The notes beneath the pieces are model-generated. The model was given only the letters and a program-made list of their open reading frames with translations. It was not told where the DNA came from and searched no databases. From positions 62,001-126,000 of the forward strand of contig JAHBNG010000014.1 of assembly GCA_019217005.1 (NCBI GenBank): a stretch of DNA of 64,000 nt, written 5' to 3'. Position 1 is the first letter of the stretch, and each line of letters starts with the position of its first letter. The position numbers were made by a program, and so were the translations under genes. Source of the DNA: Chloroflexi bacterium TSY. GTDB lineage: Bacteria; Chloroflexota; Anaerolineae; Caldilineales; Caldilineaceae. Below are positions 29,274-38,873 of the stretch, piece after piece.

Positions 29274-30125
29274 TTCTTCGCCAAATCGATCACTAAATTG
29301 GTGAAAGATCCAGTAACCGATGGCAAGAGTCGAAATCGATGTAATTGCCGTTCGGAGAAAGAAGAAAATATCGGTGCGATATCCCCAATAGAGAATGTCA
29401 CGATAGGCGTTGATTTGCGAGGCCATGGGGTTGAGAATATACATTAAGCGATGGACGTTCAATTCAATGCCAAGCACTGAGTAATTTGGGGGAAGTATAT
29501 CGAGTGGATAGAAGACTGGCGTCAAAAAAAACCAGGCCAGAATGACAACATCTAGCACAATGCCTGTATCACGATAAAACACATTGAGCGTGCTCAATAT
29601 CAGACCAACGCCAATGGTAAAAAATGTCTGGAGCAAAATGACGATGGGCAAAACCCAAAGCCATCGACTAAACGGCAGGCGCAGAATGAGCAAGACCACA
29701 AATAAGACCAGAAGAGCCAACAGGAAGTTGACAAGCTGCGCCAACACAGCCGCAATGGGGAGTACCTCGCGTGGAAAATAGACCTTCTTGACCAGATTTG
29801 AGCCACCTACAATGGAATTGGTGCTCGCGATGAGGCCAGCGGAGTGAAAGTTCCAGGCCAAAAGACCACACAGAATATAAATTGGATAGTTGGGCAGATC
29901 GTGACCGGGAGCAAGAAATGTAAAGACGGCGGTGAAGACAAACATCATCGCCAGCGGATTGAGTAGACTCCACACAAAACCTAAAACACTGTTCTTATAA
30001 CGTGCCTTCAGCTCTCGAATGGTTAGATAGTAGACCAACGTGTGATAGGAATAGAGTGTTTTCAGGCGATGAAGTAAGCGACCAGGGTTGCGCTTTTGGT
30101 CCGCGCCAAACAGTGTCAAGCTCAT
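29268..30125 (-). CDS. wzm: Polysaccharide ABC exporter permease (Wzm-like)
   Basis: 285 residues from ATG 30125 (MSLTLFGADQKR). Six transmembrane helices of the ABC-2 type; the N-terminal amphipathic segment LTIRELKARYKNSVLGFVWS is the family hallmark. VYFPREVLPIA and DIGIVLDVV-like (TGIVLDVVILAWFFLTPVFY, in part) stretches are also conserved. It forms the transmembrane channel for the Wzt ATPase encoded downstream. Confidence 0.92.
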   Translation of the reverse strand: MSLTLFGADQKRNPGRLLHRLKTLYSYHTLVYYLTIRELKARYKNSVLGFVWSLLNPLAMMFVFTAVFTFLAPGHDLPNYPIYILCGLLAWNFHSAGLIASTNSIVGGSNLVKKVYFPREVLPIAAVLAQLVNFLLALLVLFVVLLILRLPFSRWLWVLPIVILLQTFFTIGVGLILSTLNVFYRDTGIVLDVVILAWFFLTPVFYPLDILPPNYSVLGIELNVHRLMYILNPMASQINAYRDILYWGYRTDIFFFLRTAITSISTLAIGYWIFHQFSDRFGEEV

Positions 30126-30201
30126 GTTGAGATCAATTATAGCGTATGAAATCTTGACGCACAAAAATTGTTGGAATCTACTCGGAATCGAACCATAAAC
30201 G

Positions 30202-30233
30202 ACAAGGCTCTAGTCGTACGACTAGAGCCTTGT
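30202..30233. terminator. Perfect 32-bp palindrome
   Basis: ACAAGGCTCTAGTCGT followed by its exact reverse complement. It lies between the glycosidase-like gene stop (30274) and the wzm start (30125) on the minus strand, and would end the glycosidase transcript or form a cruciform. There is no long T-run on the minus strand. Confidence 0.6.
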
Positions 30234-30273
30234 TATGAAAAACTCTTTGTGATTTTCCGAATGAAAGTCGCTC

Positions 30274-31773
30274 TTAACGTCCAATTTCGATGTAAGAAGG
30301 TTGGCCGGAAATCGAAACAGTGACACGCCCATCAACTACACCATCATTTGCGTCTGAAATCGTAGCCGTGACAGCTCCATAAATATCGCGGACGATGGCC
30401 TGTCCTCCAGGCAGTGCGAGAGGCGTTGACTCGGTTGAATCGATCGGGTTTCGCCAAGCAACATAGATGTCCCGATTATTGGAATTATCGCTAAATTTGT
30501 ATGCTTCCAAGTCTTTGGTCGAGTTTGTACATTTGTTAGGGTCGTTCGGATCAGTTGTATCCGCCTCGAGAACCACCCCCGCAAATTCGGTAGTGGACAA
30601 TTGCGTGACAATTGTCTGAAGTGCATAAAATGCTTGCTTGCGCTGTGGCGGATTGTCGTCCGTGAGTAATCCGTTCTTGAGCGGAAAATTGTCAGGCGTC
30701 TCGTAGAACATAAACCAAATCATGACCAGCGCTTCAGCGGCCAGGGCCTGCACATACATCTCGACCAGATAGCGTGCTTGAAGTTCCTCGGAAAAAGTCA
30801 AGTTCGGATCAGGATTGCTGTGAACGCCGCCTTCCGTCAGCATAACTGGTTTGTTGATCCCATGTTGTGCCATTAGGTTTCGTAAAAAGCGTGTTTTCTG
30901 TAAAATACCTACGCCCTGGCACGCCCACTTCCAGGCAAAAAATGGATAGGTATGTATGCCTAAAATGTCGAAATAGTCTCCTCCTCCGTTATCCAACACA
31001 TCATCTAAGAATCTGCGCACTGCATGACCATTGTCTTCTTCGAAGCCGTCAAAGCCAATCCCACCCAATACCACCTGCACATCAGGATTTGCAGCTTTCA
31101 TTACTGGATAAACGACAGAGAGCATCTCTGCATATTCCTTGCCATGCTCTCCCCATTTTCCCCAGCCGCCTGGATAATGTACTGTGAGATCGGGTTCGTT
31201 GAATAGTTCGTAATGGTCAATCTCAGGAGAGCCTGGAGCGTCCTGAAATCCATCGCCATCATACCGTTCCACGACTGCGCCAACGAACTCCGCATATTCA
31301 CTAAGAGGGGCAATATCAATGGGGCCATTTTCAAGCGTAGCAGCCCATTCCGGTGAATGTTCGAACGTAATCAGCATATGGATGCCCGCATCTCTGGCTG
31401 CTCCAACGACACGATCGGCGCTGCTCCAATTAAATTTGTCGGGAGTGACATTGGCTGGCTCTATGAATTTCCACCCAATATTTGCACGAACCCAACTTGC
31501 CTTACTGGCAATAAGTTCTGGATAAACACTCCTCGTTTTTCCCGTGTTCCCATACATCTGTACGCCAAAGATCGTGTTTGGTACGGGCGGAATTGCAAAT
31601 TGGATAAAGGGTAGATAAACATTACCGGCTTCTGGATAACTATGTGCTCCAACTATTTCTTTGGCAAATAGAATTTGGCTGGGAGCTACTGAAGATAAAA
31701 TTGAAACAAGCAAGATGACAGTGAGGATCTTTCTGTAATTTGGGACTCTAAAGAAGGAATTTGCAGAAATCAT
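30274..31773 (-). CDS. Secreted clan GH-A glycosidase-like protein
   Basis: 499 residues with a signal peptide (KILTVILLVSILSSVA), then VYLPFIQ, a motif frequent in Chloroflexota secreted proteins. A TIM-barrel glycosidase follows: YELFNEPD supplies the acid/base Glu193 after Asn, and MLTEGG the nucleophile Glu314. HTYPFFAW and IWFMFYETPDN fit GH5/GH39-like enzymes. The C-terminal ~100 residues form a small beta domain. It could trim or remodel the polysaccharide made by this locus; the substrate is unknown. Confidence 0.8.
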   Translation of the reverse strand: MISANSFFRVPNYRKILTVILLVSILSSVAPSQILFAKEIVGAHSYPEAGNVYLPFIQFAIPPVPNTIFGVQMYGNTGKTRSVYPELIASKASWVRANIGWKFIEPANVTPDKFNWSSADRVVGAARDAGIHMLITFEHSPEWAATLENGPIDIAPLSEYAEFVGAVVERYDGDGFQDAPGSPEIDHYELFNEPDLTVHYPGGWGKWGEHGKEYAEMLSVVYPVMKAANPDVQVVLGGIGFDGFEEDNGHAVRRFLDDVLDNGGGDYFDILGIHTYPFFAWKWACQGVGILQKTRFLRNLMAQHGINKPVMLTEGGVHSNPDPNLTFSEELQARYLVEMYVQALAAEALVMIWFMFYETPDNFPLKNGLLTDDNPPQRKQAFYALQTIVTQLSTTEFAGVVLEADTTDPNDPNKCTNSTKDLEAYKFSDNSNNRDIYVAWRNPIDSTESTPLALPGGQAIVRDIYGAVTATISDANDGVVDGRVTVSISGQPSYIEIGR

Positions 31774-31935
31774 GGTTTATTGAATACTCCATCTCTATAT
31801 ATGAACCGATTGACTTGATCATTATATCATCAGGTTTATTGCTTACCCTACTTCTTATATACAGTTTCATAATAAACAACAAACGTTTGCTCGGTTTTAT
31901 GTCTAAAAACCAAACGCGATAGCAATTGTCGAGCT

Positions 31936-32149
31936 GGTTTCTGTTGACATTTAGCGTGCGCTGTATTGTTTGATGACTTTGTGTCCCTTCCACAGGAGGT
32001 GGCTACGATGTTCTCGAATATACGAGGTCACGAAGTGTCCGAACAATACATGCGTCCTCAGAGCATTGGTTGCATTGTGCGATGATTGTTGTCGAGAGGT
32101 TGTTGTGCGACGCACCCACTGCATGAGCAACTGCCTACGGCTCCTATAG
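31936..32149 (-). repeat. Family C repeat, copy with nested family G element
   Basis: The ends are CTGTTGACATTTAGCGTGCG and GCCTACGGCTCCTATAG. It matches 46643-46739 and 53898-53994 (there in the opposite orientation), including CTCAGAGCATTGG and GCGACGCACCCACTGCATGA. A 90-bp element (31961-32050) interrupts it after GTGCG. The rest of 31774-32374 holds a hairpin and a family B MITE but no gene. Confidence 0.65.
31961..32050. mobile_element. Family G MITE, 90 bp, nested in family C
   Basis: Ends CTGTATTGTTTGATGACTTT and, inverted, TGTATTGTTCGGACACTTCG. The flanking TGCG is duplicated at 31957-31960 and 32051-32054. Family C copies without the insertion read GTGCGCCCTCAG across the site. One arm is also present at 11144. 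Confidence 0.6.
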
Positions 32150-32185
32150 TGAAATCTGAAAGAAAACGATAGTTTTCGCTGACCC

Positions 32186-32251
32186 ATCTTCCCGGAAGGG
32201 GTCACAGATCGGCCCGTCTCCCTCGCAATATCTGACCCCTTCCGGGAAGAT
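32186..32251. repeat. Strong hairpin with 19-bp perfect stem
   Basis: ATCTTCCCGGAAGGGGTCA pairs exactly with TGACCCCTTCCGGGAAGAT across 28 bases. It lies between the two glycosidase-like genes and could be a terminator for the upstream minus-strand gene or a further MITE. Confidence 0.55.
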
Positions 32252-32289
32252 TCAGAACTCGCGTTTTCAAACTGACTTCGCTTTAGTCT

Positions 32290-32505
32290 CAGTAGATCCA
32301 AATTTCAGGTTTAGAGAGAGAATTTGGGCTAATTAGTTGACATAAATACGTATTTGCCAGTCAATACCTAGCATTTACGTAAAATTTAAGCGATTTCTAG
32401 ATATGAAATTGGCTGTTTTTGGCAACTGAGATCTGAAAAAATGGCCCCAAAATCCCTTACTCTCCCGACTGAAAATAGTCAAAAACGCCAAATTTGGATC
32501 TACTG
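32290..32505. mobile_element. Family B MITE, copy 1, 216 bp
   Basis: Ends CAGTAGATCCAAATTT / AAATTTGGATCTACTG, with direct repeats AGTCT at 32285-32289 and 32506-32510. It lies at the 3' end of the interrupted glycosidase-like gene and supplies its last ~45 codons. Confidence 0.85.
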
Positions 32506-33506
32506 AGTCTGACGAGTGAAAAATGGGCAGATAGAAATCGTATCTAACTTCCTCCACGGAGGCCCGCAATTTGACCGCTTGTTCGGATGTTGCCACAATA
32601 TCCAAGTTTGTCATCCATTCCGTCGTGACGATTGTTTCCTTGCCGCATCCGCTAAGCTCAATAAAGTGATCTTCACCGATCTGGGTGCTGTTTGATTCCG
32701 TGACGGTTGCACCTTCCCCTAGTTCATCAAAATAAAACTTAACGAGCGCTTTTTGCGGATATCCTGCGTGACCGCTGTTGGCAACAGTTGCCTGAAGGGT
32801 GTAAGTTGTAAAGTCGGACGGAGAAATAACTTCTCCATTTGTAATGGACAATGTGGGCGAGACTTCCAGGTTCGTAATGAAAAAGTCCGGCGCGATATCC
32901 AAATTTGCTGTATAGGCCGCATAGTTTTCACCCATCGGTGAGAGAAGACGGGTTCTTGCATTGAACAAATTACCATTGTATTGTCCGCCATTATTGTAGT
33001 CATCATTGACGCTATACCAGGAGAATTCTTGAATAAGTCGATCACCATCCGGTGCGTAACCCAGTTTCGAATCTGTGGTCGTTAGCATATAGTCAAAGGT
33101 AGCACTCATAAAGCGGTTGACCGCTTCGGGCGAGAAATCCGCACCGCTTCCTCGAAACCAGTCTGGCAAGAGAATCCCGTATTCCGACAATGAAACCGGG
33201 GTATTAGTATATCCGTTTGCAACCATCCATTCGCGGAAACGAACGATTTGACGTTTAAAATGTTCAATGTCACTATGTTCACGAATTTCAATCCGTAATC
33301 CATCGGTTGCGTCAACGCCACGTGGGATATCGGCCCCCCAACAAATGTTTGGATCGTTGTGATGAGCACAGCTCGCCTCATTTAAGATAAAATTGTGAAT
33401 GCTCCAACCATCAACTGGCATCAAAGCATCATATTCATCGCGATAATGGTCGAGAACCATATCTAAATATTGTAGGCGGACTTCTGTGGGTTGTACGATA
33501 GAGCCT

Positions 33507-33885
33507 CAGTAGATCCAAATTTGGCGTTTTTGGCGATTTTCAGTCGAGATTGCAGGGATTTTGGAGTCATTTATTCAGATTTCGGTTACAGAAAACGGGG
33601 TGGTTCATTTTAGGCGGACAATTAGGTTTACATTTTTGCAAAGAGAAAAGATGTTTATATTTTCTACTTTGAGCCATGCTCAGGCAGAAAATGACCTCAA
33701 TATAGATTTTTATCTATGTATCAAAAGTGTAAACCTAATTCTGAACCACCCCCAGAAAACAACCTATTTCATATCTGAAAATCGCCCAAATCTAACGCAA
33801 AAACTAGATATCGACCGGCAAATTTGTATTTATGTCAACTGTTTAGCCAGAATTCTCTCTCAAAACCTGAAATTTGGATCTACTG
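33507..33885. mobile_element. Family B MITE, copy 2, interrupted by a family A MITE
   Basis: Same ends as copy 1 but in reverse orientation, with duplication AGCCT at 33502-33506 and 33886-33890. Without the nested element it is about 215 bp and nearly identical to copy 3 at 56858. Confidence 0.9.
33597..33752. mobile_element. Family A MITE, copy 2, nested in family B
   Basis: 156 bp with the same ends and internal GTTTACA dyad as the copy at 22767. The target duplication CAGAAAAC lies at 33589-33596 and 33753-33760. The intact target is seen in family B copy 3. Confidence 0.92.
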
Positions 33886-34556
33886 AGCCTGCAAAGACTC
33901 TGGCTGTGGGGTCAACTGACTTGATGAGGTGATACAGTTCATGGTACGCCTCTGCATAGACGTGTGGATGAACGTCATCCTGATAAATTATGCGATCGGG
34001 TTCATTGCTCACATAGATTTTCGAACCTGGATTTGCCTGCAAAATCTCTATAAGGGTTGATTTACCGGGCGCATAACGATACCCCGGACCTGTATTGATT
34101 TGAGATAGGTGAATCATCTGAGCAAACTCAATTCCGTTTGGACGAAGCGGTGATTGAGACGTAACATAGTTGATGTACCAACCTGCTCTCAGAGCAGCAA
34201 TATTATAATTCGTGATAGGCTCAGTTGGTGCAAAGTTGACACCGAACCGACAAAACCTCGTCGTTGTGCTTATTGATAGACTGTTTTCTTCTGATTTTTT
34301 TTCTCTCTGTTGGTTGAAAAAGAGTTCGCTTGAATTTGCGCTCCTTGAATTTGCAATGTCCGAAGCCGTAACTTCTGGGAATACGATATCTACCGTTGTT
34401 GTGGAATCAGCCGTTACGCGAATCGATGTAAATAACAGGAAAAAAAGTACGATGCCGAATAACGAACTGATCAATAGTGAACGACAAAATTCGACCATTA
34501 TAAAACCTCCAGATGATCTCACAATAGGATAATAGACATGATAGGGATTGAAATTA

Positions 34557-34628
34557 GGACACGGATGAACACAGATTTCACGGATTGATTCTGAGATGAT
34601 CCGTGTTCATCCTAAAAATCCGTGTCCC
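34557..34628. repeat. ACACGGAT dyad
   Basis: GGACACGGATGAACACAG faces GATCCGTGTTCATCC and AATCCGTGTCC. It is a multi-arm palindrome in the gap between two secreted-protein genes and resembles the dyad at 15928. Confidence 0.45.
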
Positions 34629-34656
34629 ATATTCTTAATCCTTATAATCTCTAATG

Positions 34657-35727
34657 TTATGAACGTTGAACCAAAGGTAAAAAGACCTGTGAAAAACCTT
34701 CCCACCGAGCAATGGCCTTATTTCCATTTTCGGCAACCCAAACGACCCCTTCTGGATCAACTGAAATGCCCCACGGGGCGCTATTTTTCGTGGGAAGTGA
34801 TATCTTTGATGGCTGAGTATCACTACGACTCCCAATTGGAATGCTGCCGATAACGCCACCAGCATTGCTTGTCAATAATATCGAATCGATCCCAAATGGA
34901 TAATAGATAATGCCTGTTGATGCCGCATTTGAATCTGCAATCACAAACCTGAACCAATTCGTCACGGTACCAGCCGAATAGAACCCAACGACATTTGTTG
35001 CGGGATCCGTCACCCAAATATCATTTGTTGCAGTCTTGGCAAGATGGAGAGGTCTTTCTTGCCCGCCCGTTGTATGAAAAAAGGAACGTAGGAATTGATT
35101 CAGTGACGGGACATATTCAACTACTTCACTATCTGCCGTGGCGGTCAGCCAAATGCTATTGTTCGAAAGAACCACAACATCATGGAGTTCGGCATTTCCC
35201 TCGGTGTTAAATGGGGTATAAAGGTATTCCGTGAAGTTATTTGTCGCGGGATCGAAACTCGCCAACTTGTTTGCGCTGGATTCGGCGATCCAAACCAGAC
35301 CATTTGGCGCAACAGCAATTCCAGTTGGCTGGCTGTTCGCGGTTGGCAATTCGAATTCTACAATCTCCTCTGTTTCTATTTCTAGTTTGCCGAGTCTGTT
35401 GCCTGATTTTTCAGTGAACCAAATGATACCTCGATTCTGGTCGTATGCTAAGTCATAAGGCTCACTATTTTCTGTGGGTGTTTTAAACATCTTGGTTTCC
35501 GAACTCGTCATATCCGTCACAACAAGCAGCCCAATTGCATGATCGTCAGGCAACGTGTACCAGACTCGCCCCGGTGACTCTGCAACAATGTTGAATGGAT
35601 TGCCATCGACCGGAAACTCAACGATCTTGCTATTGGCATTTGTCGGTCCAACTCCCGACCCAAAAAAGAGGGGAACAATGAGAATAGATAGAGTGATTCT
35701 CATCAATTTCTGTGTTGTACAATGCAT
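34657..35727 (-). CDS. Secreted streptogramin-lyase-like (NHL) beta-propeller protein
   Basis: 356 residues from ATG 35727, chosen for the upstream GAAGGGAC and the signal peptide ITLSILIVPLFFGSG. Repeats of the form GIIWFTEKSGNRLGKL, GLVWIAESSANKLASFD and GVVWVAENGNKAIARW are blades of a Vgb/SMP-30-type propeller. True Vgb lyases open streptogramin rings, but most secreted relatives have unknown substrates. The C-terminus FLPLVQRS is a Chloroflexota-style tail. The gene lies among secreted polysaccharide-related genes. Confidence 0.75.
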   Translation of the reverse strand: MHCTTQKLMRITLSILIVPLFFGSGVGPTNANSKIVEFPVDGNPFNIVAESPGRVWYTLPDDHAIGLLVVTDMTSSETKMFKTPTENSEPYDLAYDQNRGIIWFTEKSGNRLGKLEIETEEIVEFELPTANSQPTGIAVAPNGLVWIAESSANKLASFDPATNNFTEYLYTPFNTEGNAELHDVVVLSNNSIWLTATADSEVVEYVPSLNQFLRSFFHTTGGQERPLHLAKTATNDIWVTDPATNVVGFYSAGTVTNWFRFVIADSNAASTGIIYYPFGIDSILLTSNAGGVIGSIPIGSRSDTQPSKISLPTKNSAPWGISVDPEGVVWVAENGNKAIARWEGFSQVFLPLVQRS

Positions 35728-35751
35728 TTTTTGTCCCTTCATAAATCGACA

Positions 35752-35826
35752 GTGTGTCCCAAAGCGCGTAAATGGAGACTGCTCAGTCAGAGAGCCTACT
35801 CCATTTACACACTTTGTGGTACACAC
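35752..35826. repeat. Family E palindromic repeat, copy 4
   Basis: Arms GTGTGTCCCAAAGCGCGTAA and CATTTACACACTTTGTGGTA(CACAC), loop CTCAGTCAGAGAG. It lies between the GT4 gene stop and the propeller gene start on the minus strand. Confidence 0.7.
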
Positions 35827-35847
35827 CCTAAAATCTTGAACACGCTC

Positions 35848-37152
35848 TTAATCGACTGGCGTATTGTCATCGAGCAATGGCTGCGATATAATAACCGCTT
35901 TGTTTGTGACGCGCTCATATGTATCAATTAACTGGTTGCCCACTTGCACCCAACCAAATTTTTGAAGGGCTCTTTGACGGAGGAATTGACCCATCCTACT
36001 AGGCATATTGGAATCGGACGATGTAGGATTTAGACAAAACATCAGTTTTTCAGCCAGACTTGAAACATCGCCACGACTGGCAAAGAAACCATGAATGCCA
36101 AGATATTCTCGGGCAGCGGGTGTATCGAATGCAACGGTGGGTAACGCTGCAGCCATATAGTTGAGCAACTTGCCACAGCCTTCAGTTAAGCTTAACTTAG
36201 GAGCAACAGCCACATCTCCCAAGGCCAAATAGGGGGGTAAGTGTTCGTACGGTATGCCACCAGTAAAGATGATCGAATGACGGATTCCAAGAGAATCTGC
36301 TAATGCCTGATATCGAGGTATATTTGGAAATCCCATAAGCAATAGATATACGTCGTTATGGTGACGAAGGATACGTTCCATTGCTTGTAGAAGTAGATCT
36401 GTTCCTTGATACTGAGCAAGTAAACCGACATAGACAATGACTTTCGCCTGCTCAGGAATTCCTAACTGGTGACGTAATGTGGCTAACTCGGTTGGATCAA
36501 AAGCGCCTGCTGGTTTAAAGACCTCTGTATTAACACAATCTGGCAACACCTGAACCTGTCCGGGTGGACAGTTAAATTCTCGCAAAAGCAGACTGGCTGA
36601 ATTCTTAGAGCTACAAAGAATCGCAGGACACGATTGATCAATCCATCTCTCGAGCCGACGCAAAGGCTCATACAGAAGGCTGCTCTGTTTTATAAAGCCA
36701 TGATCGAGCATTTCTGCTGTCATGCTGCCTTGAAGATCGAATACCGAAGGGATTCCAAACATACGGCTTAGTGTTACCCCAATGAGCGCACCTTCATGTA
36801 AATGAGCATGAATCACATCGTAACGATTACGCGCTGCCAACTGCAAGCATTTTAGACTCAATAGGGCATCAAATGCGATCTTATGCCGATTTGAGCCAAC
36901 TTCATACTTTTTTCGCCACGGGATTGGTAATGTTCGCTCAATCGTTAACCCCTCGACGTTCTTTCCATTGTGGTAAGTCGCTATTGTCACCCGATGACCA
37001 AGCCTTTGAAGAATACGAGCCTCCTCTAGGATGCGTACGTGGCAACCGTAGTCGGCAAAAAAACTCGTTGGTGCGATCATCAATATTCGATACCCCAAAA
37101 CCTGCCGGTTACCATCATTGATGCTCATCGTTTTGTTCATTGTTTTATTCAT
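35848..37152 (-). CDS. GT4-type glycosyltransferase
   Basis: 434 residues with the GT-B fold. The N-terminal domain has YGCHVRILEEARIL and YDVIHAHLHEG. The C-terminal nucleotide-sugar domain has VIVYVGLLAQYQGTDLLLQA, FTGGIPYEHLPPYLALGDV and the E-x7-E region SLTEGCGKLLNYMAAALP. It adds a sugar from a nucleotide donor to a lipid-linked glycan in the cytoplasm. Three in-frame ATGs lie within the first 9 codons. IS701 copy 2 begins four bases upstream of the first, and its target duplication overlaps that codon, so the gene has been cut from its promoter. Confidence 0.88.
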   Translation of the reverse strand: MNKTMNKTMSINDGNRQVLGYRILMIAPTSFFADYGCHVRILEEARILQRLGHRVTIATYHNGKNVEGLTIERTLPIPWRKKYEVGSNRHKIAFDALLSLKCLQLAARNRYDVIHAHLHEGALIGVTLSRMFGIPSVFDLQGSMTAEMLDHGFIKQSSLLYEPLRRLERWIDQSCPAILCSSKNSASLLLREFNCPPGQVQVLPDCVNTEVFKPAGAFDPTELATLRHQLGIPEQAKVIVYVGLLAQYQGTDLLLQAMERILRHHNDVYLLLMGFPNIPRYQALADSLGIRHSIIFTGGIPYEHLPPYLALGDVAVAPKLSLTEGCGKLLNYMAAALPTVAFDTPAAREYLGIHGFFASRGDVSSLAEKLMFCLNPTSSDSNMPSRMGQFLRQRALQKFGWVQVGNQLIDTYERVTNKAVIISQPLLDDNTPVD

Positions 37153-37156
37153 TGTA

Positions 37157-38696
37157 CTCGATAGTTGTGAAATGAAGGTTTTCCAATTTTGACAAAAGAG
37201 ACAAAAGTCATCTCAATAGATTGCATCAAGAAAAAAGTGCAGAAAAGGAGCCATCAAGATGCAATTGCCGATAGTAAATGTAGCGCCACTGGTCAAGGAG
37301 CATAGCGAAACCTTTCGTTCAGTATTTGCCAATCGTAAACAGTTTCGCCACTTTGAAAACTATCTGACGGGTCTGATGGTCTTGGACAACAAAAGCATGG
37401 CAAATATTGCCCGTTGCATTCTAGATAGTGCAGATAAGACGAATGTATCACGGTATCTGAGTGAAGCTCCTTGGCGAGCCGAAAAACTCAATGATGAGCG
37501 TATAGTCAGAGACAGCACAATACCAACGTTCAGAGTCAGAATCGGTATTAGCGATTGACGATACACTATGTGAACATGTGGGAAGTCTGTTCGAGTATAT
37601 CGACACCCACTACAATCATAGCAATGGTCAGCATCCACTGGCTCATAACTTAGTCACAAGTCACTATGTCAGTGGCGCTATCCGTTTTCCGGTCGATGCA
37701 AGTATCTACCGACGGTACGAAGAGTTTACCGACTGGGAAGCATTTGTGGAAAAACATTTCCCAGTGACCGAGATTCCCAAGAAAAAGAAAGAACGAACCG
37801 CTTTTCATAAACGAGTGGATAGCCACCTATTAACTGACCCGCCTTTCGAGAGCGAGACGAAGCGTTTAAGACCAAGATAACCATTGCCAGTGAACTGGTT
37901 GAAAAGCTGTTGAACGAACCCTTATCTTTGGTTGGGCTCTCTTCGATGGTTGGTATCTCGCTCCAGATTTTCTAGCTGTACTCGATCGTCTGAATAAAGA
38001 TTGGATCAGCATCTTGAAGTGCAATCGCAATCTGGAGACAAATAGCTTTCGTTTGCGGGATGAAGATGGTCAGCCGATAACTTTCGAGGGGCCACATATT
38101 AAAGTCAAAGAGTTGGTCCCCTACATCCCCCAGAATGCCTACAAGCCTGTCACCATTGATGGTCGTACTTACTACACCTTTACCATGACTGTGCGTATCC
38201 CTTCTATCGGCAAGGTACGCATCGTGATTAGTTTTGATAATCCTGAATTGCAAGACAATTATGCCGTTTTAGTGACCAATCGCACCGACTGTAATGCCAA
38301 ACGCATTCTCTCGATTTACCTGCTTCGTTGGCCTATCGAGACGGTTTATCAGGATGGTAAACAACTGCTTGGTCTTGATGAATATTGCATGCGAACTGCC
38401 CACGCCTTTCAAAAAACATTGGTCTCTGGTCTTCGTGGCTTATTCTCTCTTGCACCTTGATTGTTTGGGACCATCATTGGCTAAAACTCAATTCTCGCCC
38501 AGCAAATCCCTTGGTGAGGCTACCCGGCAGCAAACTCAGTCACTGATTCAAGATCTCATCTTGACGGCTCATGATGCCTTGAATGACGGACAGGAGATTG
38601 CGGAGGTCTTCGCTACCCTTTTCGCCAAACGGCAGGTCTGCTCTGCTTAATTTGACTTTGTCAAATCTGGCACCTGCTCAAAATACAACTATCGAG
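37157..38696 (+). mobile_element. IS701-type element, copy 2
   Basis: 1540 bp with ends CTCGATAGTTGT / ACAACTATCGAG. It is flanked by an 8-bp direct repeat TCATTGTA at 37149-37156 and 38697-38704, inserted at the start of the GT4 gene in the opposite orientation. Confidence 0.88.
37259..38650 (+). pseudogene. IS701-family transposase, copy 2, multiple frameshifts
   Basis: MQLPIVNVAPLVKEHSETFR at the start, an 11-base deletion near 37503 that removes the GYMKSE-coding part, and further slips near 37850, 37900 and 38410. The C-terminal half keeps YLLRWPIETVYQDGK. It is nearly identical to copy 3 and shares the 11-base deletion. Confidence 0.85.
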
Positions 38697-38704
38697 TCAT
38701 TGTA

Positions 38705-38873
38705 TAGGAAAGTATAAAAATCAGTCACAAAATATGACCAGATTCTGGCTGTTCACGAAGTGGTCGCTTCGACCTAGCTGACGGCTGATTAGCTGAAAGC
38801 TTTTTTATTGTGTTACACCGCGTTTAGCCATGTACCGTAGCATGTTCAGTTGGATCAAACATGAATTGTCTGC
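38705..38873. other. Short intergenic region with dyads
   Basis: Contains AGCTGACGGCTGATTAGCTGAAAGC followed by TTTTTTA near 38775-38805 (dyad shown only in part: AGCTGACGGCTGATTAGCT), terminator-like on the plus strand. On the minus strand TATACTTTCCTATACAATG is the pre-insertion upstream of the GT4 gene and may hold its original promoter. No gene. Confidence 0.4.

Larger units (their letters stand above)
32375..34498 (-). pseudogene. Secreted glycosidase-like protein split by nested MITEs
   Basis: The start ATG at 34498 is preceded by GGAGG. A signal peptide ([15 protein letters not shown]) is followed by a TIM-barrel-type region with NEPDRI, resembling an acid/base Asn-Glu-Pro, and DPTARVFAG. 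Coding is interrupted at 33885 by a family B MITE that itself holds a family A MITE. Removing both with one target copy restores RVFAGSIVQPTEVRLQYLDM exactly. The second part (DGWSIHNFILNEA, LSEYGILLPDW) supplies the rest of the barrel and a C-terminal beta domain ending FYLPIF before the family B copy 1. Like its neighbour at 30274 it probably acts on extracellular glycan. Confidence 0.8.

Noticed and set aside
30160..30200. A GGAATCGAACC-like stretch that could suggest a tRNA T-arm
   Set aside because: No acceptor stem, anticodon arm or full cloverleaf can be drawn around it.
32012..32084. A 23-codon frame with a GGAGG-like motif inside the family G/C repeats
   Set aside because: It lies wholly within nested repeats and has no protein-like character; the GGAGG is part of the palindrome.
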